Below are positions 19,018 to 28,215 of a stretch of 64,000 bases of DNA, in pieces (positions within the stretch are counted from its first letter, which is position 1; every line of letters begins with the position of its first letter). Source of the DNA: Shewanella salipaludis (GTDB taxonomy: Bacteria > Pseudomonadota > Gammaproteobacteria > Enterobacterales > Shewanellaceae); NCBI RefSeq assembly GCF_012911865.1, contig NZ_JAAXYH010000015.1, positions 37,049 through 101,048 on the forward strand, written 5' to 3'. A program made the position numbers and the translations under genes. The notes under the pieces were generated by a model. It worked only from the letters and a program-made list of their open reading frames with translations. It searched no databases and had not been told where the DNA came from.

Positions 19018-19046
19018 GCCGGTGACTCTGTCGTCGGCTTTTTTTT
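19018..19046 (+). terminator. Orphan intrinsic terminator between spf and engB
   Basis: A 9-bp stem (GCCGGTGAC pairing with GTCGTCGGC, with two G-U pairs) and a 3-base loop are followed by eight T residues. No coding gene precedes it: spf already ends at its own terminator at 18873, and engB is on the other strand with the wrong tract orientation. It may end a second small transcript starting after 18880 (TATGCT at 18926-18931 is a possible -10), or act as a back-up terminator for spf readthrough. Confidence 0.7.
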
Positions 19047-19150
19047 GTCTTAATTCAACTGGATGAGGCGAGAAAGGAGCGAGAGAGGCCATGCTAATAT
19101 AGCAGGCAAAGAAGGACGCCCGAACGGGCCGCCCTCGTTGCCGCTAAAGA

Positions 19151-19807
19151 TCACTCTTCCAGGCTGGCCTGCTCTTCTTCTGTCAGCCACTGGGGATGGC
19201 ACCACTCATTGAGTATGTTCAACACCTTAGGCTTGCCCGTTCCCTTGAGCGATGAGAAAGGCTCCACCTGTACCCAGTCACCGAAATCAACCAAGGCCTT
19301 ACGCACTTCATTTACCGTCTTCATCTTGGCGCTCTGGGCCAACTTGTCTGACTTGGTTAACAGGGCCAACACAGGGATCTCGCTGGCGACGGCCCATTCG
19401 ATCATCTGCATGTCCAAGTCTTTCAGCGGGTGGCGTATATCCATCAAGACCACCACGCCACTCAAACAGGCGCGCTTCTGCAAATATTCACCCAAGGCTT
19501 GCTGCCACTTATGCTTCATCGCCAGCGGCACCTGGGCAAAGCCATAGCCGGGTAAGTCCACCAGCCTGCGTTGCTCATCCAGTTCGAAGACGTTGATCAA
19601 CTGGGTTCGCCCCGGGGTTTTACTGGTACGCGCCAAGCTCTTCTGTTCAGTCAAGGCATTGAGCGCACTAGACTTTCCTGCATTTGAACGTCCTGCGAAC
19701 GCAATTTCAATTCCCAGATCACCAGGGAGATATTGGTCCAGATGTGCAATGTCCGGTGCACTGATTAAAAACTTCGCCCTGCGAAAGTCGATCCGAGATT
19801 CAGTCAC
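19151..19807 (-). CDS. engB: Ribosome-biogenesis GTPase EngB (YihA/YsxC)
   Basis: An essential-type GTPase for 50S assembly. The 218-residue protein has the G1 loop [14 protein letters not shown], the G2 region [10 protein letters not shown]3 [10 protein letters not shown] and G4 LLTKSDKL, all intact. I choose the GTG start (VTESRIDF, 19807) because TTGGAG lies seven bases upstream of it; the longer frame beginning at TTG (19819) would place the start inside that ribosome-binding site. It lies between spf and the cytochrome c4 gene and is divergent from the latter. Confidence 0.97.
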   Translation of the reverse strand: MTESRIDFRRAKFLISAPDIAHLDQYLPGDLGIEIAFAGRSNAGKSSALNALTEQKSLARTSKTPGRTQLINVFELDEQRRLVDLPGYGFAQVPLAMKHKWQQALGEYLQKRACLSGVVVLMDIRHPLKDLDMQMIEWAVASEIPVLALLTKSDKLAQSAKMKTVNEVRKALVDFGDWVQVEPFSSLKGTGKPKVLNILNEWCHPQWLTEEEQASLEE

Positions 19808-19975
19808 TGTTAACTCCAATTTTTTTGCTACGCAATACCATAATTATTGAACAATGGCTTACTTTTCCACGTTTTCGTGTAAAATATTCACCGATCACAT
19901 TGAATCTATTTTACCACGCTTGCGGGTCAGCCTAGTAAGCTCAGGACAATAATCTTAACAAGAAGTTGGAACGCC

Positions 19976-20599
19976 ATGAAAAAGTTAGCTCTTGCGTTGT
20001 CTGTCGTCATCGCCACCTTATCTTCATCAGCTATGGCTGAAGGTAATGCTGAAGCGGGAAAAACCAAGGCGATCATGTGCTCTGCCTGTCACGGTATGGA
20101 CGGCAACAGTATGATCGACATGTACCCGAAACTCGCTGGTCAACATGCCACTTACTTACAGAAACAGCTGCAAGATTTTCGTGCTGCAGCCCAAACTGGC
20201 GGTAAAGAAGGGCGTATGGACCCTATCATGGGTGGGATGACGGTCGGACTGAAAGACCAAGATATTGAAGATATTGCCGCCTTCTTCTCCAGCCAGACTA
20301 AGCAGGTTGCCGACGTTAAGGATGTGCCCGTCCTGGGCGAACAGCTTTACAAGGGGGGTGATGTCAGTCGCGGTATCACAGCCTGTATGGCTTGTCATGG
20401 TCCAGAAGGCAAAGGTGCCGGACTGGCCGGCTTCCCTTCGATTGACGGTCAACATGCCAATTACATCAAGATCCAGCTGACCAAGTTCCGCAATGCCGAC
20501 CGTCATAACGATTTAAACGGTATGATGCAGGATATCGCCAAGAAGTTGAATGATGCGGATATCGAGGCATTATCCAAATATATATCAAGCATTAAGTAA
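19976..20599 (+). CDS. Di-heme cytochrome c4
   Basis: A 207-residue periplasmic electron carrier. A signal peptide ends at SSAMA (residue 21). Two c-type heme sites, CSACH (35-39) and CMACH (137-141), lie in two similar halves, each followed by a Met-rich loop (MDPIMGGM; NGMMQDI) providing the axial ligand. This two-domain layout and length are those of cytochrome c4, a donor to terminal oxidases. It is divergent from engB with 168 bases between and is followed by a strong terminator. In E. coli the equivalent position downstream of engB is csrC. Confidence 0.93.
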   Translation: MKKLALALSVVIATLSSSAMAEGNAEAGKTKAIMCSACHGMDGNSMIDMYPKLAGQHATYLQKQLQDFRAAAQTGGKEGRMDPIMGGMTVGLKDQDIEDIAAFFSSQTKQVADVKDVPVLGEQLYKGGDVSRGITACMACHGPEGKGAGLAGFPSIDGQHANYIKIQLTKFRNADRHNDLNGMMQDIAKKLNDADIEALSKYISSIK

Positions 20600-20613
20600 T
20601 AGTTTGCTTGCTT

Positions 20614-20640
20614 AAAAAGGGTGGGGATCCACCCTTTTTT
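20614..20640 (+). terminator. Intrinsic terminator after cytochrome c4 gene
   Basis: An 11-bp stem (AAAAAGGGTGG and complement) with loop GGAT, ending in six T residues, 15 bases after the stop codon. Confidence 0.92.
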
Positions 20641-20949
20641 ACCCCAAAAAAGCTTACGTTTACGTCAACTTACCACATTCTTGCTTGACATAGATCACAG
20701 ATTTAGGTCTAATAGCGCCGTACCGGGATAAACCCATCTGTATGTATAAAAATAAGCATTCCAACATGCAGTTTTCGGTATGTTTACATTTAAGATATAA
20801 GAATAAAGTCAAACAATAACAATAATATACTTAAGACCACTCACCAATAATAACAATGAGTCGTGATTTCAATTTGAAATCCAGGTCAGAACAACTTGTA
20901 AGGATTAGGCCGATAACGCCAACTGCTGATTAGCACTGCCTTACATTTC
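20641..20949 (+). promoter_or_regulatory. AT-rich control region upstream of the Csr RNA
   Basis: Non-coding and A/T-rich. TGTAAGG (20897-20903) and its exact reverse complement CCTTACA (20939-20945) flank 35 bases; both resemble half-sites of the GacA/UvrY box (TGTAAG...CTTACA) that drives csrB-type genes. GATATAAGA around 20794 could be an upstream -10. The inverted pair ACTCA/TGAGT lies near 20840-20863. Which element sets the RNA 5' end cannot be told by eye. Confidence 0.45.
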
Positions 20950-21323
20950 AGGGAAACTCGCTCCATCAGGATGCAATTTGAATGATTCAAATTGTGGCAT
21001 AGGAAGCTAACGCTTTGGATGCACTGGCCGGACGCTGGTTATCACTGGAGATACTTAGCTCTGACATGGATTGTTCACTAAAGGTCACAGATGACGCCGA
21101 TATATGATGAGTCGCAAGACCATCTACGGAAGCTGTTGTCAGGATGGCGACGGAATACTAATAAAGTGTCGGGACGACCACGAACTAAAGCGGCGCACGG
21201 AAAGCAGCAAAAAAAAGATGGATAATGACCGGGAAAGTCGCATAGCAAGTACGGATACTTGAACTCAGAATAAGGTGCATTAAGCACTGTTTATGAGGCG
21301 GCAGTCATACTGCCGCCTTTTTT
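20950..21323 (+). ncRNA. CsrB/CsrC-family CsrA-sequestering RNA
   Basis: The stretch has no sizeable coding frame with homology but carries fifteen GGA triplets on the plus strand, many as AGGA, CAGGA, TGGA or CGGA in predicted loops (for example 20969, 21002, 21017, 21047, 21068, 21128, 21142, 21152, 21199, 21220, 21253), with one more just upstream at 20902. It ends in a GGCGGCAGT hairpin (21297-21317) plus six T residues. A perfect 9-bp hairpin lies at 20974-20994. This is the architecture of CsrB/CsrC RNAs, which bind many CsrA dimers and relieve translational control. Its location between engB and yihI matches csrC of E. coli. The 3' end is firm; the 5' end is approximate and could be up to about 60 bases upstream. 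Confidence 0.85.
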
Positions 21324-21428
21324 CTACCCGCTATTCTAAGATAACGCCTGTAAGATCAACACGCTTCCTTATGCTCAGCCGCTTGTGCTGGTATACTCAA
21401 CTATCCCATAGCAGCTCCGAACCATTCA

Positions 21429-22094
21429 ATGCGTCGATGCCCCCTCTGTCACAGCCAAGATGCCGCTTTCTTCCACCAAGACAAGAAACGTGCCTTCTAT
21501 GCCTGTGAACATTGCGGATTGATCTTTGCCGATGCAGCTTCCCACTTGCCACCTGCGGCCGAAAAGCACAGATATGGACGCGCCAGGGCAAGCGCCAAGC
21601 AGCGGCAACTGGCACAGTTTATCTTACCTTTGCTATCACAACTGGCGCAGCAACAGGCGGGACGGCTCAGGGGTCTGAACTTTGGCAGGGTATTGGATGA
21701 TGCCAGCCTGAGTAACCTGGAGGCCGCCGGACATACGCTCAAGCAGTACGATCCCTTCTTCGCACCGGATCATGAGGCGCTGCGCCAGCGCTATGACTTC
21801 GTCTGCAGCTACCGGGTCTTCGAGCATTTCCAAGATCCCCTCAAGGAATGGTCACTGATCTCACGCCTGCTCAATCCCGGCGGCTGGCTGGCCATAGGTA
21901 CCCCCTTGCTGACGGACTTAGCCGGCTTCGCCAAGTGGCATTACAAGAACAATCTGACCCATGTCAGCTTCTACCAGAGACGCACCTTCGAATTTCTGGC
22001 ACAGAAAGGCGATTTTGCGCTATTATTTGCCGCAAAAGACCTCATTTTGATGCAAAAAACATCTGAGTCTGGTATAAATCGCGACCCTATTTAG
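21429..22094 (+). CDS. SAM-dependent methyltransferase-like protein with N-terminal zinc ribbon
   Basis: A 221-residue protein. CPLCHSQDA and CEHCGLIFAD form a four-Cys zinc ribbon in the first 33 residues. The remainder resembles the class I methyltransferase family 12 fold late half: YDFVCSYRVFEHFQDP and LLNPGGWLAIGTPLL match the motif pair around the family's D/E-H-F and L-x-P-G-G-x-L-x-I segments. A classical SAM-binding Gly-rich motif I is not obvious (NFGRVLDDAS in its place), so activity is uncertain. It lies between the Csr RNA and yihI. Confidence 0.8.
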   Translation: MRRCPLCHSQDAAFFHQDKKRAFYACEHCGLIFADAASHLPPAAEKHRYGRARASAKQRQLAQFILPLLSQLAQQQAGRLRGLNFGRVLDDASLSNLEAAGHTLKQYDPFFAPDHEALRQRYDFVCSYRVFEHFQDPLKEWSLISRLLNPGGWLAIGTPLLTDLAGFAKWHYKNNLTHVSFYQRRTFEFLAQKGDFALLFAAKDLILMQKTSESGINRDPI

Positions 22095-22158
22095 TACCAG
22101 AGAGAGTGACTCACACTCAAGCTTTCTGGCCACACCTTGTAAACCAATTGAGAAAACC

Positions 22159-22704
22159 ATGTCTCGTAGCAAGAAAACGCGCAAGGGCGGCGAGAACAGC
22201 CCTAAGTTGCAGCCCAGAACAAAGAAGCAAGACCGTACCAGCGTAACGACCAAGCGCAAGGAGTCAGGCAACAAGTCCGGCAGTCGTCATAACGAGAGTC
22301 TGATCCAACAACAGGCTCCCCAGAGCGACCTTGCCAAGAAAAAGGATCCCCGTCATGGCAGCAAGAAAGCCGTGGTCCTGGAATTGCCGGTCAGCAAGGT
22401 CGAAGCAGCCAAACCCAAGGCGAAACAGCCTAAGCTGAGCGACGAGCAGAGACTGCTCCAACTCGAAGACGATCCAAGACTGAACAGCTTGCTGGATATG
22501 CTCGAAGAAGGCCGGGATCTCAAGGATAGCGACCAAAAGTGGCTGGATCAGCAACTCAACAAGATCGAGGCCCTGATGCATAAGCTGGGGATCACCGATG
22601 GGGATGAACCCCAAGCCAAGCCCAAGAGCCTCTCGGATGACGACTTGCTGGAAAAATTTGAATCCGGCGCCGATTTGCTCAAGGCTTACCAAGACAAAGA
22701 CTAG
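22159..22704 (+). CDS. yihI: Der GTPase-activating protein YihI
   Basis: A 181-residue, highly charged protein. The Lys/Arg-rich disordered N-terminus MSRSKKTRKGG and the acidic C-terminal helical block (RLLQLEDDPRLNSLLDMLEEG, then WLDQQLNKIEALM) are characteristic of YihI, which stimulates GTP hydrolysis by the ribosome-assembly GTPase Der. Its synteny with engB supports the call. The DUF2489 gene follows on the same strand. Confidence 0.93.
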   Translation: MSRSKKTRKGGENSPKLQPRTKKQDRTSVTTKRKESGNKSGSRHNESLIQQQAPQSDLAKKKDPRHGSKKAVVLELPVSKVEAAKPKAKQPKLSDEQRLLQLEDDPRLNSLLDMLEEGRDLKDSDQKWLDQQLNKIEALMHKLGITDGDEPQAKPKSLSDDDLLEKFESGADLLKAYQDKD

Positions 22705-22784
22705 TTCAGCGTTTGGAGCCGATGCCGGCCATGACAGCGGCATCGGAACCCTGCGTATATACGTCATCCCAGAAGGAGTCTCCT

Positions 22785-23252
22785 GTGTCCACGGCACTCA
22801 TCATACTCGGCCTCATAGTCATAGTCGCACTGAGTGGTTACGCCACCTCACTCTTGCTCAGACTCAGACGACAGAGCCACAGCCAGCGGGAGGCGGCCCT
22901 CCTCCGCAAGGCCGAAGCCGATGCCAAACGGGCCGGAGTACTGGACGACATCCGCTACATAGCCACCGCCATGGTGGAAGAGCGCTGTGAGATCTCAGAG
23001 GGTGTGGTGCGCATCGTCAAACTGTTCGAGGCCATCTCCTTGAGCGAAAGGGTCAGCCCGGATTATCCGACCTTATTCATGCACTTCGACCGCATCAAGG
23101 CGCACCCTATAATGGAAGCCCGTCAGGCGCTGCCTAAGCAGGAAAGGATGAAGCTGGATCTGGCCAGAATGAAGTCCGAGGCCGAGCTCGAGGAAGGCAT
23201 TCTCCATGATGCCCGCAAGCTGATGGATTACCGCCCCAAGGCCATGCACTAG
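22785..23252 (+). CDS. DUF2489 family membrane-anchored protein
   Basis: A 155-residue protein with one N-terminal transmembrane helix (LIILGLIVIVALSGYA) followed by a cytoplasmic helical domain: a basic coiled region, then MVEERCEISEGVVRIVKLFE and FDRIKAHPIMEARQAL, the conserved core of DUF2489. Function is unknown. The start is GTG with a strong AGAAGGAG six bases upstream; the longer open frame lacks such a site and would put charged residues before the anchor. Association with yihI and hemN is common in related genomes, to my recollection. Confidence 0.88.
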   Translation: MSTALIILGLIVIVALSGYATSLLLRLRRQSHSQREAALLRKAEADAKRAGVLDDIRYIATAMVEERCEISEGVVRIVKLFEAISLSERVSPDYPTLFMHFDRIKAHPIMEARQALPKQERMKLDLARMKSEAELEEGILHDARKLMDYRPKAMH

Positions 23253-23416
23253 TCCGTCTCGCTCGCCGCTCCCCATCAGCTGCGCCTCCCGGATCGCATT
23301 GCGGCCCACTCGGCACCCAAGGTGCGTTTTGCACCCTTTTGCCTGTCTAGATCAAAGTAATTAGTGGCTGCAAGCCCCATACTGACGTCGTTATCACTAG
23401 ACTCGGGAGAAACGCC

Positions 23417-24793
23417 TTGCAGCAGCCAACACAAGATCATTGGGATAGTGCCATGATAGAGAAGTATAATTACAGCGGCCCCCGCTATACTTCCTACCCG
23501 ACGGCGTTGGAATTCGACACGGGTTTCACCGAGCCCGACTTGCTGGCGGCGATCGAAAACAGTGAGACCAACAGACTCTCGCTCTATCTCCATATCCCCT
23601 TCTGTGCCAAGCTCTGCTACTACTGTGGTTGCAATAAGATCATCACCCGCCATGCCCATAAGGCGGAACAGTATCTAGCCTACCTGGCGACGGAAATCAT
23701 CGCGCGCGCGCCCCTGTTCAAAGATTATACCGTGACCCAGATGCATTGGGGCGGCGGCACCCCGACCTTCTTGCAGCCGGAACAGATACTGCAACTGACC
23801 ACTCTGCTTAAGACCCATTTCAACTTCGCCGAGCAGGGGGAGTTTTCCATCGAAGTGGATCCGAGGGAAATAGCACTCGAGATGCTCGACACCCTCAAGC
23901 AGGCCGGCTTTAACCGTATCTCGGTCGGCGTGCAGGATTTCAATAAGGAAGTACAAAAGGCGGTCAACCGCGAGCAGGACGAGCAGTTTATCTTCGATCT
24001 GATCGCCAGGGCCAAGGCGTTGGGATTCGTGTCGACCAATGTGGATCTCATCTATGGCCTGCCACTGCAGACCCCGGAGAGCTTCGCCAAGACCATAGCC
24101 CGTACCATAGAGCTGTCGCCGGACCGACTGTCGGTATTCAACTATGCGCATCTGCCGTCGCGTTTCGCCGCCCAGCGCAAGATCAAGGAGGATGACTTGC
24201 CCTCCGCCAGGGCCAAGCTCGCCATGTTGCAGCAGACGATCGACGCCTTAACCCAGGCCGGCTACCAATATATAGGCATGGATCACTTCGCCAAGCCGGA
24301 GGATGAGCTCGCAGTGCTGCAACGCGAAGGCAAGCTGCACCGTAACTTCCAGGGGTACACCACCCAGCCCGAATGTGACCTATTGGGACTCGGAGTCTCC
24401 TCCATCAGCCAGATTGGCACTTGTTATGCCCAGAACCAGAAAGACATACAGGCCTATTATCAGTCGATAGATGCCAGCCGCCAGGCATTATGGCAAGGCT
24501 GCAGCCTGAGCCGGGATGATGAAATCCGCCGTCAGGTCATCAAGCAGTTGATCTGCCATTTCGAGCTGGACATGGCCAAGGTAGACGACGCCTTAGGGAT
24601 CGACTTCGAAGACTACTTCGCCGAAGATCTCAAACTGTTGCAGACCTTCCTCGACGATCGACTGGTCAGCATCCAGGACAGGAAGATAAGCATCAATCCC
24701 ACCGGCCGCCTGTTGATCCGCAACATCTGCATGTGTTTCGATGTTTATTTCCGCCAGAAGGCGCGCCAGCAGCAATTTTCCCGGGTGATTTAA
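23417..24793 (+). CDS. hemN: Oxygen-independent coproporphyrinogen III oxidase
   Basis: A radical-SAM enzyme that decarboxylates coproporphyrinogen III to protoporphyrinogen IX in anaerobic heme synthesis. The 458-residue protein has KYNYSGPRYTSYPTALEF at its N-terminus and the cluster motif CAKLCYYC (Cys63, Cys67, Cys70), then GGGTPTFL and SVGVQDF. TTG is taken as the start: GGGAG lies upstream and the residues gained align with the E. coli N-terminus; ATG at 23453 is the alternative. A bidirectional terminator follows. Confidence 0.97.
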   Translation: MQQPTQDHWDSAMIEKYNYSGPRYTSYPTALEFDTGFTEPDLLAAIENSETNRLSLYLHIPFCAKLCYYCGCNKIITRHAHKAEQYLAYLATEIIARAPLFKDYTVTQMHWGGGTPTFLQPEQILQLTTLLKTHFNFAEQGEFSIEVDPREIALEMLDTLKQAGFNRISVGVQDFNKEVQKAVNREQDEQFIFDLIARAKALGFVSTNVDLIYGLPLQTPESFAKTIARTIELSPDRLSVFNYAHLPSRFAAQRKIKEDDLPSARAKLAMLQQTIDALTQAGYQYIGMDHFAKPEDELAVLQREGKLHRNFQGYTTQPECDLLGLGVSSISQIGTCYAQNQKDIQAYYQSIDASRQALWQGCSLSRDDEIRRQVIKQLICHFELDMAKVDDALGIDFEDYFAEDLKLLQTFLDDRLVSIQDRKISINPTGRLLIRNICMCFDVYFRQKARQQQFSRVI

Positions 24794-24807
24794 TTTCTCG
24801 GCAACAT

Positions 24808-24838
24808 AAAAAAACCGGCAATCATGCCGGTTTTTTTT
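24808..24838. terminator. Bidirectional terminator between hemN and add
   Basis: A GC-rich stem (CCGGCA/TGCCGG) is flanked by runs of A on the left and T on the right, so it can terminate the plus-strand hemN transcript and the convergent add transcript. Confidence 0.93.
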
Positions 24839-24856
24839 GCAGACAGAATCAGGATA

Positions 24857-25852
24857 TCAGGCCTTGGCGGCGTAGAGCGCCTTGCGTTCGCTGTCCGACA
24901 GGAAAGCCATCTCGACACCATTGCGCTGCAACTGTGCCAGCTCGCTGTCGCTGAAGCCCATCTCGGACTTGGCCACCTGATATTCATGGGCTATATCTAT
25001 GTTGCTCACCCCGGGATCGTCTGTGTTGAGGCCGATCAGCACCCCGGCTTCCATGAAGGTGCGCAGCGGGTGAGTATCGTAGGAGGCCACGGTGGAAGTG
25101 TGCAGGTTGCTGGTCGGGCAGGACTCTATGCCAATCCTATGCTTCGCCAGATACTCCATCAACTTGGGATCATGCACGGCATTCACCCCATGACCTATAC
25201 GGGTCGCCCCCAATTCCTGGATAGCCTGCCACATGCTCTGGGAGCCGGCAGCCTCACCCGCATGGGCCGTGATAGCCAAGCCGGCATCGCGCACCCGCTT
25301 GAAGTGATCATTGAATAACTCACCCGGGAAGCCCAGCTCGTCGCCGGCAAGATCCATGGCCACCAGATGATCTCTATGTGCCAGCAGACCATTCAGCTCC
25401 TGCATGCAGGCTTGCTGTCCGAAGGAGCGGGACAGTATGCCTATCAGCTTGACCTGGACCTTATGGTCCCGCAAACCGGCACGCACACCGTCGATCACTG
25501 CCTCGACCACGCCTTCAATGGGCAGTTTATGATTCATCGCCATGTAATAAGGGCTGAAACGCAGCTCGGTATAATCCAGTCCGGAAAGAGCGGCATCGGC
25601 CACGTTTTCGTAGGCGACCCGCTTCACGGCATCGAGATCGGCGAGCACGGCCACCATCCAGTCCAGCTTCTTCAAGAAAGCCACCAGACTCGATTCTTTA
25701 CCCTGAATTTGTACGAAAGGCGCCAAGCCGGCCAAGCTGTCGGCGGGTAAGGCAATGCCATGTTGGTGTCCCAAATCCCAAATCGTCTCGACCCGGACAT
25801 TGCCGTCCAGATGACGATGCAGATCCACCAACGGAATGGATGTATCAATCAT
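24857..25852 (-). CDS. add: Adenosine deaminase
   Basis: Hydrolyses adenosine and deoxyadenosine to inosine forms in purine salvage. The 331-residue TIM-barrel metalloenzyme has [14 protein letters not shown] (zinc ligands His12 and His14), TAHAGEA (His197 and catalytic Glu200), SCPTSN, and NTDDPG near residue 278 with the metal-binding Asp. The start MIDTSIPLV gives the standard length; the 25 upstream codons of the open frame have no family counterpart. The 232 bases upstream, towards the DUF885 gene, show no other feature. Confidence 0.96.
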   Translation of the reverse strand: MIDTSIPLVDLHRHLDGNVRVETIWDLGHQHGIALPADSLAGLAPFVQIQGKESSLVAFLKKLDWMVAVLADLDAVKRVAYENVADAALSGLDYTELRFSPYYMAMNHKLPIEGVVEAVIDGVRAGLRDHKVQVKLIGILSRSFGQQACMQELNGLLAHRDHLVAMDLAGDELGFPGELFNDHFKRVRDAGLAITAHAGEAAGSQSMWQAIQELGATRIGHGVNAVHDPKLMEYLAKHRIGIESCPTSNLHTSTVASYDTHPLRTFMEAGVLIGLNTDDPGVSNIDIAHEYQVAKSEMGFSDSELAQLQRNGVEMAFLSDSERKALYAAKA

Positions 25853-26084
25853 AATTAACCCCTTGTGAACTACCCTGCCAATGCTGTTGTTATTTGGTCC
25901 TGGGTGGAAGGCTAGTTTAACACGCATTCGCCGCCACTTTTTGGCCTATGCCGATATTTATCTGAGGGTCGACGAGCCGGCCGAAATACATTTGGTCACA
26001 TTTGGCCCGGCCCCCTGGGCTGCCCTCTCGGCTGACGATAGGGCATAATCGGCCAGACTAGAATGAATAATAAAGGAAAATTGC

Positions 26085-27869
26085 ATGTACAAGCCTCTCA
26101 TGCCCCTGCTGCTGGCCGCTTCCCTGTGCGCCTGCCAAACCCTGCCCCCTGCCGACACCGGCCAGGTCCCCAGCACTCAAACCCAACCACTGATAGCGCC
26201 TGGCTTGCAGGCGATCATCGACAGAGACTGGCAAATCCAGTTGCAGACCAGCCCCGACCTGGCCCACGGCCAAGGGGATGAGAGCGCCGCGGCTAAGCTG
26301 CCGGACTTGTCTCCCGGGGCCCTGGCCGGCACCCATGCAGCGCAGAAACGCTTGCTCGACGAGCTCAAGCAGTTGGATAAGACAGGCTTCAGCAAGACCG
26401 ACAAGATCAACGCCAAGATACTCCAGGATCAGCTGCAAAATAGCGTCGACCTGTACCAGTATAAGGATCACTACCTGCCGATCACCGCCGAGAGTGGCTT
26501 CCATGCCGAGATTGCCAACATAGCCACAGCGCGCTTCGCCACCATGGCGGATTATCAACACTACCTGGCTAAATTGCGCGCCCTGCCAGACTACTTCGCC
26601 CAGCAGACCCATTGGCTGCGCCAGGGGCTGGCCGCCGGCATCACGCCTCCCAAGGTCACCTTGAAAGGTTTCGAAGACAGCATCAGCGCCTTCATGGTGC
26701 CTGTAGAGCAGAGCGGTTACTTCAAGCCCTTCACCCTGTATCCGAGTCACTTCAGCGCCACCGAAAAGGCCCGGCTGACGGCGGAAGGACGGCGGCTGGT
26801 GCAGACGCTCGTCTTGCCCTCATACCGGCAGTTTTACGACTTCATGACCCAGGAGTACATCCCCAACGCCCGCACCGACATAGCCGCGTCCAGCCTGCCC
26901 GAGGGTGAGGCGTTTTACGCGAACCGGGTCCGTTATTACACCACCCTGGATATGACCCCTGAGCAAGTCCATCAACTGGGGTTAGCCGAAGTGCAGCGCA
27001 TCCGCGCCGAAATGGATAGGGTCATTGCCAAGGTGGGTTTCAAGGGCAGCTTCGTCGAGTTTTTGCATTTCCTGCGTACCGATCCGCAATTTTACCCCAC
27101 AAGTGCCGAACAGCTGCTCAAGGAAGCCGCCTATATCGCCAAGAAGGCCGACGCCATGCTGCCCAGGTATTTCGGCCACCTGCCACGCATGCCCTATGGC
27201 ATAGCGCCCGTGCCGGCGGAAATTGCCCCCAAATACACCACGGGGCGCTATTCGGGTTCCAACCGCGACGACGAGCCGGGGTATTACTGGGTCAACACCT
27301 ATGCCCTGGATAAGCGGCCACTATACGAACTGGAGGCGCTGACACTGCACGAGGCGGTGCCGGGACACCATTTGCAGATCTCCCTCAATCAGGAGCTGGA
27401 CGCCCTGCCGGATTTTCGCCGCTACGGCTATATCTCGGCCTTCGGCGAAGGTTGGGGCCTGTATTGCGAATATCTGGGGCTGGAGGCTGGCTTCTACCAG
27501 GACCCTTACAGCAACTTCGGCCGCCTGACCTATGAGATGTGGCGCGCCGCCCGCCTGGTGGTGGACACAGGCATGCATGCCAAGGGCTGGAGTCGGCAAC
27601 AGGCGATAGACTTCATGGCCGGCAATACGGCACTGTCGATGCACAATGTCACCACGGAAATTGACCGCTACATCACCTGGCCGGGTCAGGCACTGTCCTA
27701 CAAGATAGGCGAACTCACCATCAAGCGCCTGCGCCGACAGGCCGAAGCGGCCCTGGGGGAAAAGTTTGACCTGCGTAAGTTCCACGATGCGATTCTCGAG
27801 AATGGCTCTGTGCCCATGTCGATCCTCGAAGCCCAGATCTCAGACTTCATAGCGTCGCAGCGCAAGTAG
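26085..27869 (+). CDS. DUF885 family lipoprotein, metallopeptidase-like
   Basis: A 594-residue exported protein. The N-terminus LLLAASLCAC is a lipoprotein signal with Cys17 as the likely lipidated residue. The C-terminal half contains ALTLHEAVPGHHLQ, an HExxxxHH-like metal motif typical of DUF885, and FGEGWGLYCEYLG with further conserved acidic residues. Members are thought to be zinc-dependent carboxypeptidase-like hydrolases; substrate is unknown. It is the last gene before the lateral flagellar island, ending in a long hairpin shared with the convergent flagellar transcript. Confidence 0.9.
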   Translation: MYKPLMPLLLAASLCACQTLPPADTGQVPSTQTQPLIAPGLQAIIDRDWQIQLQTSPDLAHGQGDESAAAKLPDLSPGALAGTHAAQKRLLDELKQLDKTGFSKTDKINAKILQDQLQNSVDLYQYKDHYLPITAESGFHAEIANIATARFATMADYQHYLAKLRALPDYFAQQTHWLRQGLAAGITPPKVTLKGFEDSISAFMVPVEQSGYFKPFTLYPSHFSATEKARLTAEGRRLVQTLVLPSYRQFYDFMTQEYIPNARTDIAASSLPEGEAFYANRVRYYTTLDMTPEQVHQLGLAEVQRIRAEMDRVIAKVGFKGSFVEFLHFLRTDPQFYPTSAEQLLKEAAYIAKKADAMLPRYFGHLPRMPYGIAPVPAEIAPKYTTGRYSGSNRDDEPGYYWVNTYALDKRPLYELEALTLHEAVPGHHLQISLNQELDALPDFRRYGYISAFGEGWGLYCEYLGLEAGFYQDPYSNFGRLTYEMWRAARLVVDTGMHAKGWSRQQAIDFMAGNTALSMHNVTTEIDRYITWPGQALSYKIGELTIKRLRRQAEAALGEKFDLRKFHDAILENGSVPMSILEAQISDFIASQRK

Positions 27870-27874
27870 GCAAA

Positions 27875-27920
27875 CTGAAACGGCAAGCAGGAATATCGCC
27901 TGCTTGCCCTTGGTGTTTCA
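27875..27920. terminator. Long hairpin at the island boundary
   Basis: GGCAAGCAGG (27882-27891) and its complement (27899-27908) are extended by an outer CTGAAAC/GTTTCAG pair. There is no T tract on either strand, so this is a probable structured 3' end shared by the DUF885 gene and the convergent membrane-protein gene rather than a classical terminator. Confidence 0.5.
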
Positions 27921-28205
27921 GATGAAGAAGAAAAAATAGGTGACCAGCAGGAAGGAGATCAGGGCGCCGGTCATGACAGGGTAGATCATATAGGCATCGT
28001 TGGCGCGCCGCGCCCGGATACGGCAGAGGTGAGTTAAAAACACGTTGTAGACCAGCAACATAACAGAAATCAGCGCGCCATAGCGAAAGCTCAGCGACTG
28101 CATTTCTATGGCTGTAATGAGCAGCAGCACCCAATCGAGCAATATGAGATACAGGAAAAACTTCTGTAATTTGTCTGCGCCCCTGCGATGGAAAGCAACA
28201 GTCAT
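27918..28205 (-). CDS. Small membrane protein of unknown function at the end of the motor operon
   Basis: A 95-residue protein, not recognised. After a basic N-terminus (VAFHRRGADKLQK) it has three hydrophobic segments, about residues 14-30, 39-57 and 74-94, with the basic loop CRIRARR between the second and third; it ends in a Phe-rich helix. AGGAGG eight bases upstream gives a strong start at 28205. It lies 10 bases after the PilZ gene and is the last gene of the lafS-lafT-lafU-pilZ run, so it is probably co-expressed with the stator. Confidence 0.75.
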   Translation of the reverse strand: MTVAFHRRGADKLQKFFLYLILLDWVLLLITAIEMQSLSFRYGALISVMLLVYNVFLTHLCRIRARRANDAYMIYPVMTGALISFLLVTYFFFFI

Positions 28206-28215
28206 AGCAAACCTC

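Noticed and set aside
21078..21287. A 69-codon minus-strand frame across the Csr RNA
   Set aside because: No ribosome-binding site or family similarity, and the sequence is better explained by the GGA-rich RNA on the plus strand.
21429..22094. Confident functional name for the zinc-ribbon methyltransferase-like protein
   Set aside because: Motif I for SAM binding is not convincing, so activity and substrate are left open.
23341..23356. FNR-box-like half-site (GATCAA) before hemN
   Set aside because: Only one half matches; the left half (CCTGT) does not resemble TTGAT, so anaerobic control cannot be claimed from this site.
26058..26750. A 230-codon minus-strand frame opposite the DUF885 gene
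   Set aside because: Gly/Gln/Leu-rich without motifs, fully opposite a recognisable lipoprotein gene with an intact signal sequence.
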